From positions 1-44,093 of the forward strand of contig DATKZY010000250.1 of NCBI GenBank assembly GCA_035527715.1: a DNA stretch of 44,093 nt. The letters run 5' to 3'. The notes below the pieces were generated by a model, which ran no database searches, was not told the origin of the DNA, and worked only from the letters and a program-made list of their open reading frames with translations. This document shows, piece after piece, positions 1 through 7,030 of this stretch (positions are counted from its first letter, which is position 1; each line of letters opens with the position of its first letter). The position numbers and the translations under genes are program-made. The DNA comes from DSUN01 sp035527715 (GTDB taxonomy: Bacteria > Planctomycetota > PUPC01 > DSUN01).

Positions 1-134
1 AGCGGGGCGGCGGAACGATGGGATGGCCAAAGGGCTTCCGCCGCCCCGCTTCGGGGGCTGAGCCCTGGGTGCTCCCTTACCCACGGCTCCCAAAGCATCG
101 CCGTGGGCTTTATTCCTCCGCCTCCTTCGGAGGC
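1..134. repeat. Three stem-loops in the leading gap
   Basis: No gene is seen in the first 262 bases. Three perfect inverted repeats lie here. The first has 15-bp arms at 1-15 and 36-50 with a 20-nt loop. The second has 8-bp arms (CCCACGGC/GCCGTGGG) at 80-87 and 100-107, followed by CTTTATT, so it could be a terminator for a plus-strand gene left of the window. The third has 6-bp arms around TTC at 120-125 and 129-134. The pairing is seen directly; the roles are inferred. Confidence 0.55.
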
Positions 135-191
135 TCAGAACGCGGCCACCTGTCTCGAAGGAGATTACACGCACCCGCGGCGGGGGCGCTG

Positions 192-220
192 TTGACAGCC
201 TTGCACGGCGGGAGTAGAAT
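192..220 (+). promoter_or_regulatory. Sigma70-type promoter for the HEAT-repeat gene
   Basis: TTGACA at 192-197 and TAGAAT at 215-220 are separated by 17 bp. The start codon of the next gene is about 40 bp downstream, which leaves a short leader. Confidence 0.7.
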
Positions 221-262
221 CGCCGGCGCGGTGGGGAGCAGGTTCGGACAGGAGCGTGGCGC

Positions 263-1309
263 ATGCCCAGCCCAGGCCCCGTGTGGGCGGAGAGGGAGAG
301 GAAGTTCGACTGGCGGGGCGCGCTGCCCTGGATCCTCGGGGTGCTGGCCGTTGCCTGCGCGGCCTACTGGCTGTTCAGTTGCCTGCGGCGCGAGCGGACG
401 AGCGTCATGGGCCAGGATGAGCAGCTCAAGCTCCTCCGCCCGCAGTTGACGAGCGAGGACGCCGGCACCCGCGCGACCGCGGTGCGCCTGCTTGGGGAGC
501 TGGGCGACCCGCGGGCCATCCCAGACGTCCGGGCGAGGCTGAACGACGAGAAGGAGCAGCCCGAGGTCCTCGCCCAAGCCTGCCTCGCACTCGCCGGGCT
601 GAAGGACAAGGCATCCGTGCCCGCCATCCGCCAGAGGCTGGAGGACGCTTCCCCAGTCGTCGTTGCCGCCGCCTGCGGCGCGCTGGCCCAGTTCAAGGAC
701 CGGGAGGCCATCCCGGCGATCCGCGAGAAGCTGGACGACGGGGTCCCCCAGGTCGTCGTCGCCGCCTGCGCGGCCCTCGCCGAGTTCGACGACCGCGAGT
801 CCCTCCCCGCCATCCGCAAGAAGCTCGACGACGATTCGCTGGAGGTCGTCCAGGCCGCGTTCGACACGTTGGTGCGATTCGCCGACCAGGATTCCATCCC
901 GGCCATTCGAGCAAAGCTGACGCACGAGGAGCCCGACGTGATTGTCGGGGCATGCAAGGCGCTGACGGCTCTCGACGACATCGGCTGCGGCCCCCTCGTC
1001 GTGAAGCTCCTCGATCACGCCGAGCCGGTCGTCGTGTGCGCGGCCGCCCAGACGCTTGCCACGCTTCGGCACAAGGAGGCCGTGGAGCCGCTCGCGCGGG
1101 CACTCAAGTCCCCCGACCTCTCGGTACGCCTGGCCGCGGTCGGTGCTCTGGCCGATCTGGGCGACCCCGCCGCCATCGCGCCCCTCCAGACCCTCCACGT
1201 CACCCCCCTCGAAGGGCTGGCGGCCAAAGCTACCGACGAGGATGTCGCGCGGGTCCGGGAGGCGATCCAGGGCGCGCTGGCGAAGCTGAGCCCCGAGAAG
1301 CCGAAGTGA
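263..1309 (+). CDS. Membrane-anchored HEAT/PBS-lyase repeat protein
   Basis: The 348-residue product has one hydrophobic segment at about residues 20-40, after a charged N-terminus, and then an almost unbroken run of ~31-residue HEAT-like (PBS lyase type) helical repeats from about residue 55 to 330. The repeats carry recurring cores such as IPAIRxKLDD followed by VVxAAxxAL. It is probably a type II-like anchored scaffold with the solenoid outside the cytoplasm, binding a partner protein; no catalytic motif is visible. The ATG at 263 follows AGGAG by 8 nt, which decides the start. It stands alone behind its own promoter, with a terminator-like hairpin at 1323-1342. The fold is clear; the role is unknown. 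A second HEAT-repeat protein is encoded at 41326-42369. Confidence 0.85.
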   Translation: MPSPGPVWAERERKFDWRGALPWILGVLAVACAAYWLFSCLRRERTSVMGQDEQLKLLRPQLTSEDAGTRATAVRLLGELGDPRAIPDVRARLNDEKEQPEVLAQACLALAGLKDKASVPAIRQRLEDASPVVVAAACGALAQFKDREAIPAIREKLDDGVPQVVVAACAALAEFDDRESLPAIRKKLDDDSLEVVQAAFDTLVRFADQDSIPAIRAKLTHEEPDVIVGACKALTALDDIGCGPLVVKLLDHAEPVVVCAAAQTLATLRHKEAVEPLARALKSPDLSVRLAAVGALADLGDPAAIAPLQTLHVTPLEGLAAKATDEDVARVREAIQGALAKLSPEKPK

Positions 1310-1322
1310 GCCCCCGGCGGCC

Positions 1323-1342
1323 AAGGCGCTCCCCAGCGCTTT
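1323..1342 (+). terminator. Possible intrinsic terminator after the HEAT gene
   Basis: AAGGCGCT and AGCGCTTT pair over eight positions (one G-T) around a CCCC loop and end in TTT. The T run is short, so this is a modest candidate. Confidence 0.4.
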
Positions 1343-1351
1343 CCTCCCTCC

Positions 1352-1380
1352 TTGACTCCCTGCCGGGGCGAGGGTATAAT
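1352..1380 (+). promoter_or_regulatory. Sigma70-type promoter for hflX
   Basis: TTGACT at 1352-1357 and a perfect TATAAT at 1375-1380 are 17 bp apart. The TTG start of hflX is 43 bp beyond the -10 box. Confidence 0.8.
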
Positions 1381-1422
1381 CCCGGCAACTGATCGTTCCG
1401 ACCCCCAAGGCAGGACTCGCGG

Positions 1423-2769
1423 TTGCACGACACGAAGCGCGACGAGTTGACGGTTCGGCAGGAGCGGGCGATCCTGGTGGGGACGCTGCTGCCCGGGGAG
1501 GACCACGGCGGCGAAGGCCCGCTCGACGAGCTGCAACGCCTCGCGGAGACGGCGGGCGCCCTCGTCGTGGGCCGCCTGACTCAGAAGCTCCCGCAGATCG
1601 ACCCCCGCACCTACATCGGCCAGGGAAAGGCCCAGGAACTGGCCGAGCTGTGCACGGCGCTCGACGCCGACGCGGTGCTGTGCGACCACGACCTCAGCCC
1701 TGCACAACTGCGCAACCTCGAACGCATCACCGAGGCCAAGGTCCTCGACCACAGCGAGTTGATCCTCGACATCTTCGCCACCCGCGCCAAGACCCGCCAG
1801 GCCAAGGTGCAGGTGGAGCTGGCCCAGCTCGAGTACACGCTCCCCCGTCTCACGCGGATGTGGAGCCACCTCGACCGCACAGGGGCCGGGATCGGCACCC
1901 GCGGCCCGGGCGAACGCCAGCTCGAGACCGACCGCCGCGTGATCACCCGCCGCATGAGCCACATGCGCCGCGAGCTGGGCGACATCGCCAGCCGAAAGCT
2001 CCGCGAGGTCAGCGCCCGACGCGAGGAGTTCAAGGTCTGCCTCGTCGGCTACACCAACGCAGGGAAGAGCACGCTGCTGAACGCGCTCACCCACTCGCAC
2101 GACGCCTTCGTCGAGGACCGCCTGTTCGCCACGCTGGACACGAAGACGCGTGTGTGGCCCCTCGACTCGAGCCATCGCGCGCTCCTGAGCGACACGGTGG
2201 GCTTCATCCGCCGCTTGCCGCATCACCTGATCGCCTCGTTCCACGCCACGCTCGAGGAGGCCACCGAGGCCGACCTGCTGATCCACGTCATTGACGTGAG
2301 CCATCGCGACTGCTTCCACCAGGCCGAAGTCGTGCGCCAGGTGCTCGCCGAGCTCGGCTGCGCCGAGCAGCCCGTGCTCAACGTGCTCAACAAGACCGAC
2401 GTGGCGCGACCGACCGTGGAGGCCGACCTCCTGGCCGCCGCGCTGCCCGAGCACATCCGCATCTCCGCACTCGTCGGCACCGGCTTGGACCAGGTCCGGG
2501 AACACGTCCTGGCTCTCGTCACCCGACGCGAGGCTCGGGTCACCATCCACGCCCACTGCGGCAGCGGCCGCCTGCTGGCCTGCGTGCACGAGCACGCCAG
2601 CATCCTGGCCAGCGCCTGCGAGGACGAGCGGATGGTCTTCCAGGCGCGGGTCGAGCCGCGGCACCTGCCCACGCTGCGGGCCGCCGCCGGGCCGAACGAC
2701 TCGATCGTCGTGCATCCGCCATCGTCCCTTGGCCCTGCTGCGGAGAGCGGGGGCGCCGGCGCCCCCTGA
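1423..2769 (+). CDS. hflX: GTPase HflX
   Basis: HflX is a ribosome-associated GTPase; in studied bacteria it splits stalled or hibernating 70S ribosomes. The 448-residue product has the N-terminal HflX domain (residues ~15-200, with YIGQGKAQEL and the GTRGPGERQLETDRR signature near 158-172) and a G domain with G1 GYTNAGKST (209-217), G3 DTVGF (257-261), G4 NKTD (323-326) and SAL (348-350). The C-terminal extension is typical of longer HflX forms. The start is TTG at 1423, with AGGA about 8 nt upstream and no better in-frame start. The next gene begins 16 bp after the stop codon, so it is probably co-transcribed. Identification is secure. Confidence 0.96.
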   Translation: MHDTKRDELTVRQERAILVGTLLPGEDHGGEGPLDELQRLAETAGALVVGRLTQKLPQIDPRTYIGQGKAQELAELCTALDADAVLCDHDLSPAQLRNLERITEAKVLDHSELILDIFATRAKTRQAKVQVELAQLEYTLPRLTRMWSHLDRTGAGIGTRGPGERQLETDRRVITRRMSHMRRELGDIASRKLREVSARREEFKVCLVGYTNAGKSTLLNALTHSHDAFVEDRLFATLDTKTRVWPLDSSHRALLSDTVGFIRRLPHHLIASFHATLEEATEADLLIHVIDVSHRDCFHQAEVVRQVLAELGCAEQPVLNVLNKTDVARPTVEADLLAAALPEHIRISALVGTGLDQVREHVLALVTRREARVTIHAHCGSGRLLACVHEHASILASACEDERMVFQARVEPRHLPTLRAAAGPNDSIVVHPPSSLGPAAESGGAGAP

Positions 2770-2785
2770 GCCCGAAAGGCGGCAC

Positions 2786-3712
2786 ATGAGCGCCTGGATC
2801 CGCTGCCTCGCTGCCTTGGGCCTCGTCACCTCGCTCGCCGCGGGCGGCCAGCGGCCGCGCGCGCCCAGGCCTGAGCCGCCTCCCAAGCCTGACGCCGCGC
2901 CGCAGAAGCTCGCCACCACACACTTCGACCTCGAGTTCACGGTTCCGCCCGGCGTCGCCAAGGGCTACGCCGCCCTGTGCGAGCGGGCGTACGGGCGGTT
3001 CTGCGACCTCCTGAACGTGCCCGACGGCGAGGTCGTGTGGGAGGGGAAGTGCAAGGTGCTGCTCCTGGCCACGCGCGAGCAGTTCCTCCGCGTCGCCGTC
3101 GCCATCGCGGGGCCGGCGGTGGCCATGTCGGGCGGCTTCGCCCGACCCACGAAAAGGGCCCCCCTGATCGTCATGCCCCTCTACGGCCAGGAACGCGTCC
3201 GCCTCGAGCAGGTGGTGATCCACGAGATGACCCACATCTTCCTCCAGCTCTACCGCAAGGAAGTGAACCTGCCCACGTGGCTCCAGGAGGGCAGCGCGCA
3301 GTTCTTCGAGTTCATGCACCACGCCGCGGACTCGCGGCTCAAGCAGTGGCAGGCCACGGTCAAGGCCCTGGTCGCGGCGGGCACGGCGCGACCGTTGCGC
3401 GAGTTCTGGGTCGCCTCGTTCCCGCCCACCGACCGTGCGGGCTACGCGCAGGCGTGGAGCCTCATCCACTACCTTTCGCAGTGCCCGAAGACCAAGGGGA
3501 AGATCGGCAAGTTCGTCCTCAAGCTCAAGGAGCTTGTCCCCGAGCGAAGGGGCTTCGTGCACATCCGCTCGGAGGCCGACCTTGCCCCAGCGGCGCGCGA
3601 GGCCGGTGCCAAGGCATTCGCGATCCAGGCCGACGCCTTCCAGCAGGTGTTCGGCATGACCGTTGACGACTTCGAGCGGTCCTGGCAGAAATTCGTCCTG
3701 GCCACCTACTGA
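2786..3712 (+). CDS. Secreted HExxH metallopeptidase-like protein (DUF1570/peptidase MA-like)
   Basis: The 308-residue product begins with a signal peptide (residues 1 to ~20). The zinc-peptidase motif HEMTH is at residues 146-150, and the Glu of WLQEGSA near residue 168 is placed to be the third zinc ligand, as in gluzincins such as the DUF1570 and peptidase MA-like families. It probably acts outside the cytoplasm; the substrate is unknown. An open frame extends upstream to 2729 inside hflX, but the ATG at 2786 (GAAAGG about 8 nt upstream) opens a clean signal peptide and avoids overlap, so I chose it. It sits between hflX and fmt with short gaps, consistent with one transcript. The fold assignment is good; proteolytic activity is inferred. 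Confidence 0.8.
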   Translation: MSAWIRCLAALGLVTSLAAGGQRPRAPRPEPPPKPDAAPQKLATTHFDLEFTVPPGVAKGYAALCERAYGRFCDLLNVPDGEVVWEGKCKVLLLATREQFLRVAVAIAGPAVAMSGGFARPTKRAPLIVMPLYGQERVRLEQVVIHEMTHIFLQLYRKEVNLPTWLQEGSAQFFEFMHHAADSRLKQWQATVKALVAAGTARPLREFWVASFPPTDRAGYAQAWSLIHYLSQCPKTKGKIGKFVLKLKELVPERRGFVHIRSEADLAPAAREAGAKAFAIQADAFQQVFGMTVDDFERSWQKFVLATY

Positions 3713-3724
3713 GTTGCATCGTCC

Positions 3725-4681
3725 ATGCGAATCGTCTTCATGGGCACGCCGGAATTCGCGGCCTCGCTGCTCGAGACCCTGCTCTCGTCGGCCCACGAGG
3801 TCGCCGGCGTAGTCACCCAGCCCGACCGCCCGAGCGGTCGCCACCACGTGCCGGTGGAGCCGCCCGCGAAGCAACTCGCGATTGCCCGCGGCCTGCCCGT
3901 GCTTCAGAGCGACGACGTGAACCGCCGTGCCTTCGTGGAGTTGCTCGCGCAATGGGCGCCCGAGGCCATCGTCGTCGCCGCCTTCGGCCAGAAGCTGGGC
4001 CGACGCCTCCTGGCGCTCCCGCCCCACGGCTGCATCAACGTCCACGCCTCCCTCCTCCCTCGCCACCGCGGCGCGGCCCCCGTCGCCCACGCCATCCTCG
4101 CAGGCGACGAGGAGACGGGCGTGACCATCATGCGGATGAGCGAACGGATTGATGCGGGCGACATCCTCGCCCAGCAGGCCGTCTCCATCAACCCCACCGA
4201 CACGACGGGCGACGTGACCCAGCACCTGGCCGACATGGGCGGGGGCGCCCTCGTGAGCGTCCTCACTGCCCTCGAGGCGCGCGAGGCGTACCCGCTCCCG
4301 CAGGACCATCGCCTGGCCACGCGCGCCCCCGCGTTCGACAAGAAGGACGGTGCGATTCCGTGGGACCGCCCCGCCGCGTACCTCGCCCGCTTCGTGCGCG
4401 CGATGAACCCGTGGCCGGGCGCGTTCACCTTCTGGCTCCCGCCTGGCAGGCCGCCCCTTCGCATCATCATCCACGCCGCCTATGCCCTGGAGGGAACGGC
4501 GGCGCACCCAGGCCGGGTGGCTGCGGCGGAGGGCGAGTTCCTCGCCGTCGAGACCGGCGAGGGGCTGCTCCAGCCCTTCTCGCTCCAGCCGGCGGGGGGG
4601 CGCCCCATGTCGGCTGCCGAGTTCCTCCGCGGGTATCGGCTGGCCCCAGGAGATGTGCTGGCCCCGTTCGCCTCTCAGTGA
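3725..4681 (+). CDS. fmt: Methionyl-tRNA formyltransferase
   Basis: Fmt transfers a formyl group from 10-formyl-tetrahydrofolate to initiator Met-tRNA in the cytoplasm. The 318-residue product has the typical length. The N-terminal catalytic domain opens with RIVFMGTPEFA, and the active-site triad is visible as N105 and H107 in INVHASLLP and D143 in ERIDAGD. SLLPRHRGAAP and GVTIMRMSERIDAGDI are family signatures. The C-terminal domain (from ~210) is the OB-fold tRNA-binding part. The start is 12 bp after the previous stop, without a clear Shine-Dalgarno sequence, suggesting translational coupling. No def gene is next to it. Identification is secure. Confidence 0.96.
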   Translation: MRIVFMGTPEFAASLLETLLSSAHEVAGVVTQPDRPSGRHHVPVEPPAKQLAIARGLPVLQSDDVNRRAFVELLAQWAPEAIVVAAFGQKLGRRLLALPPHGCINVHASLLPRHRGAAPVAHAILAGDEETGVTIMRMSERIDAGDILAQQAVSINPTDTTGDVTQHLADMGGGALVSVLTALEAREAYPLPQDHRLATRAPAFDKKDGAIPWDRPAAYLARFVRAMNPWPGAFTFWLPPGRPPLRIIIHAAYALEGTAAHPGRVAAAEGEFLAVETGEGLLQPFSLQPAGGRPMSAAEFLRGYRLAPGDVLAPFASQ

Positions 4682-4695
4682 ACAGGAGACACGAG

Positions 4696-5004
4696 ATGAA
4701 GAGGAAAATGTGGCTGGTTGCCGTGCCGCTGGCCCTGGCGGCGCTGGCCGTCGTGGCCGTCTACGCCCAGGAGCCGGCGCCGCCGGCAGGCGGGGTGCTC
4801 GCGGGCCTGCGGGTCGGGCAGAACATCGCCATGACCGATGCGGGAGCGGCCGTGCAGCTCACCGTCTTCGCCGTCGAGCGCCCCGGCCCCTTCAAGGTGA
4901 CCGAGGTGGGCGCCGACTACGTGGTCATTCAGGATCTGGCCGGCCTCAACGAGCACCGCATCCCCCTCACCAGCATCAAGGCCCTCACCCACGTCAAGCG
5001 CTGA
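4696..5004 (+). CDS. Small secreted protein of unknown function
   Basis: The 102-residue product has a signal peptide (MKRKMWLVAVPLALAALAVV, cleavage probably after VYAQ, residue ~24) and a small, probably all-beta, domain ending in the conserved-looking stretch GADYVVIQDLAGLNEHRIPL. The ATG at 4696 follows AGGAGACACGAG, a usable ribosome site, and the gene begins 14 bp after fmt. The last 105 bp (4900-5004) occur again at 6602-6706 with three base changes, two of them silent. I do not recognise the family. The tail resembles a small SH3-like module for recording surface properties, but that is a guess. Confidence 0.75.
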   Translation: MKRKMWLVAVPLALAALAVVAVYAQEPAPPAGGVLAGLRVGQNIAMTDAGAAVQLTVFAVERPGPFKVTEVGADYVVIQDLAGLNEHRIPLTSIKALTHVKR

Positions 5005-5318
5005 CACTGGTGATCATCTTGACCAGCGGCCGGAGGCCGCCTGCCCGGGGGTAGTCAGAGCTGCATGTGATTGCTACCGTGTGGCTTATGGTGACTGCCC
5101 GCCCGTTGCGCCGGCCCCTTCAAGATGATCACCCCCCCTTGCGCGCGCGTGATCATCTTGATCATCTTGAGCGTCGTGCAGGAGGCAGGGGGCGCGGCTG
5201 CGGCCCCCGCCATTCGTGCCTGGCACCGCACCAGGCACCGCACCAGGCAGGCGGCGCACTTGCCATTTGGACTCCATAGGCAGGCAACAGACGCCGGCAG
5301 CGATGCGGCGATACCGGC
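5005..5318. repeat. Gene-free gap with TGATCATCTTG repeats
   Basis: No gene is seen. TGATCATCTTG occurs at 5011-5021 and 5150-5160, and overlapping ATCATCTTGA follows at 5161-5170. The reverse complement CAAGATGATCA at 5121-5131 makes a perfect 11-bp stem with 5150-5160 (18-nt loop). A 12-bp tandem (GGCACCGCACCA type) lies at about 5222-5245. CCGGCCCCTTCAAG near 5111 also occurs inside the upstream gene near 4883, hinting at further small duplications. Confidence 0.6.
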
Positions 5319-6518
5319 TCAATCGCGCTTCGGGCCTCCGACGCCCGGCGGCAGAATCGCCGCCGGGATTCCGAACGGATTGGGGTTCACCGTCCCGTCC
5401 ACGATCGTGACCGGGCCATAATCCCAGTTGGCAGGAACATCCACGCGCAGGTTGCGGTTCTGGAGGAGCCACAGCCGCGCCGGCCGGGGAAACGCCCCTT
5501 GGCGGGCCGTCTTCTCGCCGCACATGTAGATCCAGCCCGCCGCCGCCGTGGTCTCATCCACGTTGCCGAAGGCGTTGGGCGGGTCCATGGGTTTCTGGCG
5601 CAGGAGGCACTTGACGTTCTTCGGCCCGCCGTGCGCCCGGCGCCAGTACACGCCCCACTTGGCCCGCGTGTCGTTGTCCTCCAGCCACATCAGCAGGACC
5701 AGCTCGTGCCAGCTCCCGTCGTTGGGGAAATCGCCGTCGAAGCTGGGGCCGCTCCGCCACGCCCCCGTTAGGCTCTTCTCGAAGAACGGATCCCAGTGGC
5801 CGTCGCCAGGCACCTGCGTCCAGTGGGTTCGCGCGGAACTCACCACGACCGAGGGAGCGGTGAAGAGCGCCTCGGCCTGGACCGATGGCCCGCCCGAGGT
5901 GGCCCACACGCCCATCCGGCCGCCGCGCAGGTTTTCCACGGCCACGAACTTCTGCGCTCCGCCGCCCGGCGATGCCTTCGGCCCCTGAATCCACCCCGGA
6001 TGGAGTCGCCAGTACGTGCGCACCCACAGCCTCGGGTAGTTCGTTGCGTCCGTGGCAATGCGGAATCCGACGTAGGGCGTCACGCCCGGGCCGGGGCCGT
6101 TCTTGCCCCACGTGAAGTTGACGCCCGGCTGAAGCCGGATGCCTAGCACCCGCGGGAACACGCACGATGGATCGGGGCCAAGATGGAGCATCGTGTTGAA
6201 GACGCGGGCCGGATCCCATCCGGCGGGCAAGTATTTCACCGTGCCCTCCACCCGGAACTGCATGGGCGAGGGGCCGAGGCCCGCGTGGGGATGTTGGCCC
6301 TTGGGATAGAGGTCCGCGACCGCGGGGAATCGCGACCAGTCCTCGTGGACGACCACGCCGGTGGCCGGGGGGCGACCGATGGCGGCGTCGGCCGCCGAGG
6401 AAGGCTTGGCCTGCGGCTGTGCGGGGGCAGCGGCGCCGCGCTCCTGCGCAGCGAGAGGCGCACAGCAGAGCGACAGGATCGCGCCGGCGATCACAAGCAG
6501 CGGGGGTGTGGCCTTCAT
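5319..6518 (-). CDS. Secreted protein of unknown function, possibly carbohydrate-active
   Basis: The 399-residue product has a signal peptide (MKATPPLLVIAGAILSLCCA, with AQ after it) and a low-complexity Ala/Gln linker up to about residue 45. The remaining ~350 residues are rich in Trp, Gly and Pro, with motifs such as RLWVRTYWRLHPGW and DGSWHELVLLMWLEDND, which read like a concanavalin-A-type jelly roll as found in polysaccharide lyases and lectins. No catalytic set can be pointed to. The ATG at 6518 has AGGAG 8 nt upstream; an in-frame GTG at 6527 overlaps that site and is rejected. The gene lies between the two copies of a 105-bp repeat and runs against its neighbours. Function is unassigned. 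Confidence 0.75.
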   Translation of the reverse strand: MKATPPLLVIAGAILSLCCAPLAAQERGAAAPAQPQAKPSSAADAAIGRPPATGVVVHEDWSRFPAVADLYPKGQHPHAGLGPSPMQFRVEGTVKYLPAGWDPARVFNTMLHLGPDPSCVFPRVLGIRLQPGVNFTWGKNGPGPGVTPYVGFRIATDATNYPRLWVRTYWRLHPGWIQGPKASPGGGAQKFVAVENLRGGRMGVWATSGGPSVQAEALFTAPSVVVSSARTHWTQVPGDGHWDPFFEKSLTGAWRSGPSFDGDFPNDGSWHELVLLMWLEDNDTRAKWGVYWRRAHGGPKNVKCLLRQKPMDPPNAFGNVDETTAAAGWIYMCGEKTARQGAFPRPARLWLLQNRNLRVDVPANWDYGPVTIVDGTVNPNPFGIPAAILPPGVGGPKRD

Positions 6519-6601
6519 GGCTATCACTCCTGAAAGCGAATCGGGGGCTCCGTACTACCCTGTTCCCGGTGGCGAAAGTGTTTCACCGGGGGCACGCCCA
6601 A

Positions 6602-6706
6602 ACCGAGTTGGGCGCCGACTACGTGGTCATCCAGGATCTGGCCGGCCTGAACGAGCACCGCATCCCCCTCACCAGCATCAAGGCCCTCACCCACGTCAAG
6701 CGCTGA
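6602..6706 (+). pseudogene. Duplicated 3' end of the small secreted gene at 4696
   Basis: These 105 bases match 4900-5004 at 102 positions, up to and including the stop codon, with no similarity visible on either side. The encoded tail differs at one residue (Val to Leu); the other two changes are silent. The open frame upstream has no signal peptide or plausible ribosome site, so this is most likely a gene fragment made by segmental duplication or left by a decayed paralogue. Confidence 0.75.
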
Positions 6707-6806
6707 GGCCAGGCTCACGGCCCCCATCTCGACCGCCCCCGTGTCACGCACGTGGTCATGATCGAGCGAGATTGGGAGGGCTGGGCCAGCGGCAGGCGCC
6801 CCTCGC

Positions 6807-6848
6807 CCCAGGGGCTCACCTCCTGCTGCGCACAGGTGAGCCCCTGGG
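6807..6848. repeat. CTCACC-type palindromic repeat, copy 1
   Basis: Perfect 15-bp arms CCCAGGGGCTCACCT (6807-6821) and AGGTGAGCCCCTGGG (6834-6848) enclose a 12-nt loop. Read on the minus strand the loop is GTGCGCAGCAGG, close to the loop of the copy at 19338-19379. The arms differ from the other copies by matched changes on both sides. Confidence 0.8.
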
Positions 6849-7030
6849 CGGGTGGGGCGAAGGTGGCGGGTTGCTGCGAGCGATAAGGTCCTGCCGTTCA
6901 GACACTTGCGGCTCTCAGGGCGCTGGACTGCCCTCGCTCTCCCAGGCGCGCCCCCTCCCCCCGTAGTCGCCCCCCCCCATTGCGCACAAGGGCGCGGCGC
7001 GCGGCGGCGAGGGCGGGGCAGCGGCACAGG

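Larger units (their letters stand above)
6519..7030. other. Gap without an intact gene
   Basis: Besides the duplicated gene end (6602-6706), this stretch holds a 7-bp-arm hairpin (CCCGGTG/CACCGGG, 6565-6571 and 6584-6590), the 15-bp-arm palindrome at 6807-6848 and a decayed relative near 6966-6996. No coding sequence is supported. Confidence 0.6.

Noticed and set aside
110..1408. 432-residue open frame on the minus strand
   Set aside because: Antisense shadow of the HEAT-repeat gene; GC-rich sequence leaves long stop-free frames, and the translation is Gly/Arg/Leu-rich without any fold.
5086..5523. 145-residue open frame on the minus strand
   Set aside because: Begins inside the secreted gene in another frame and runs through the repeat gap; no signals.
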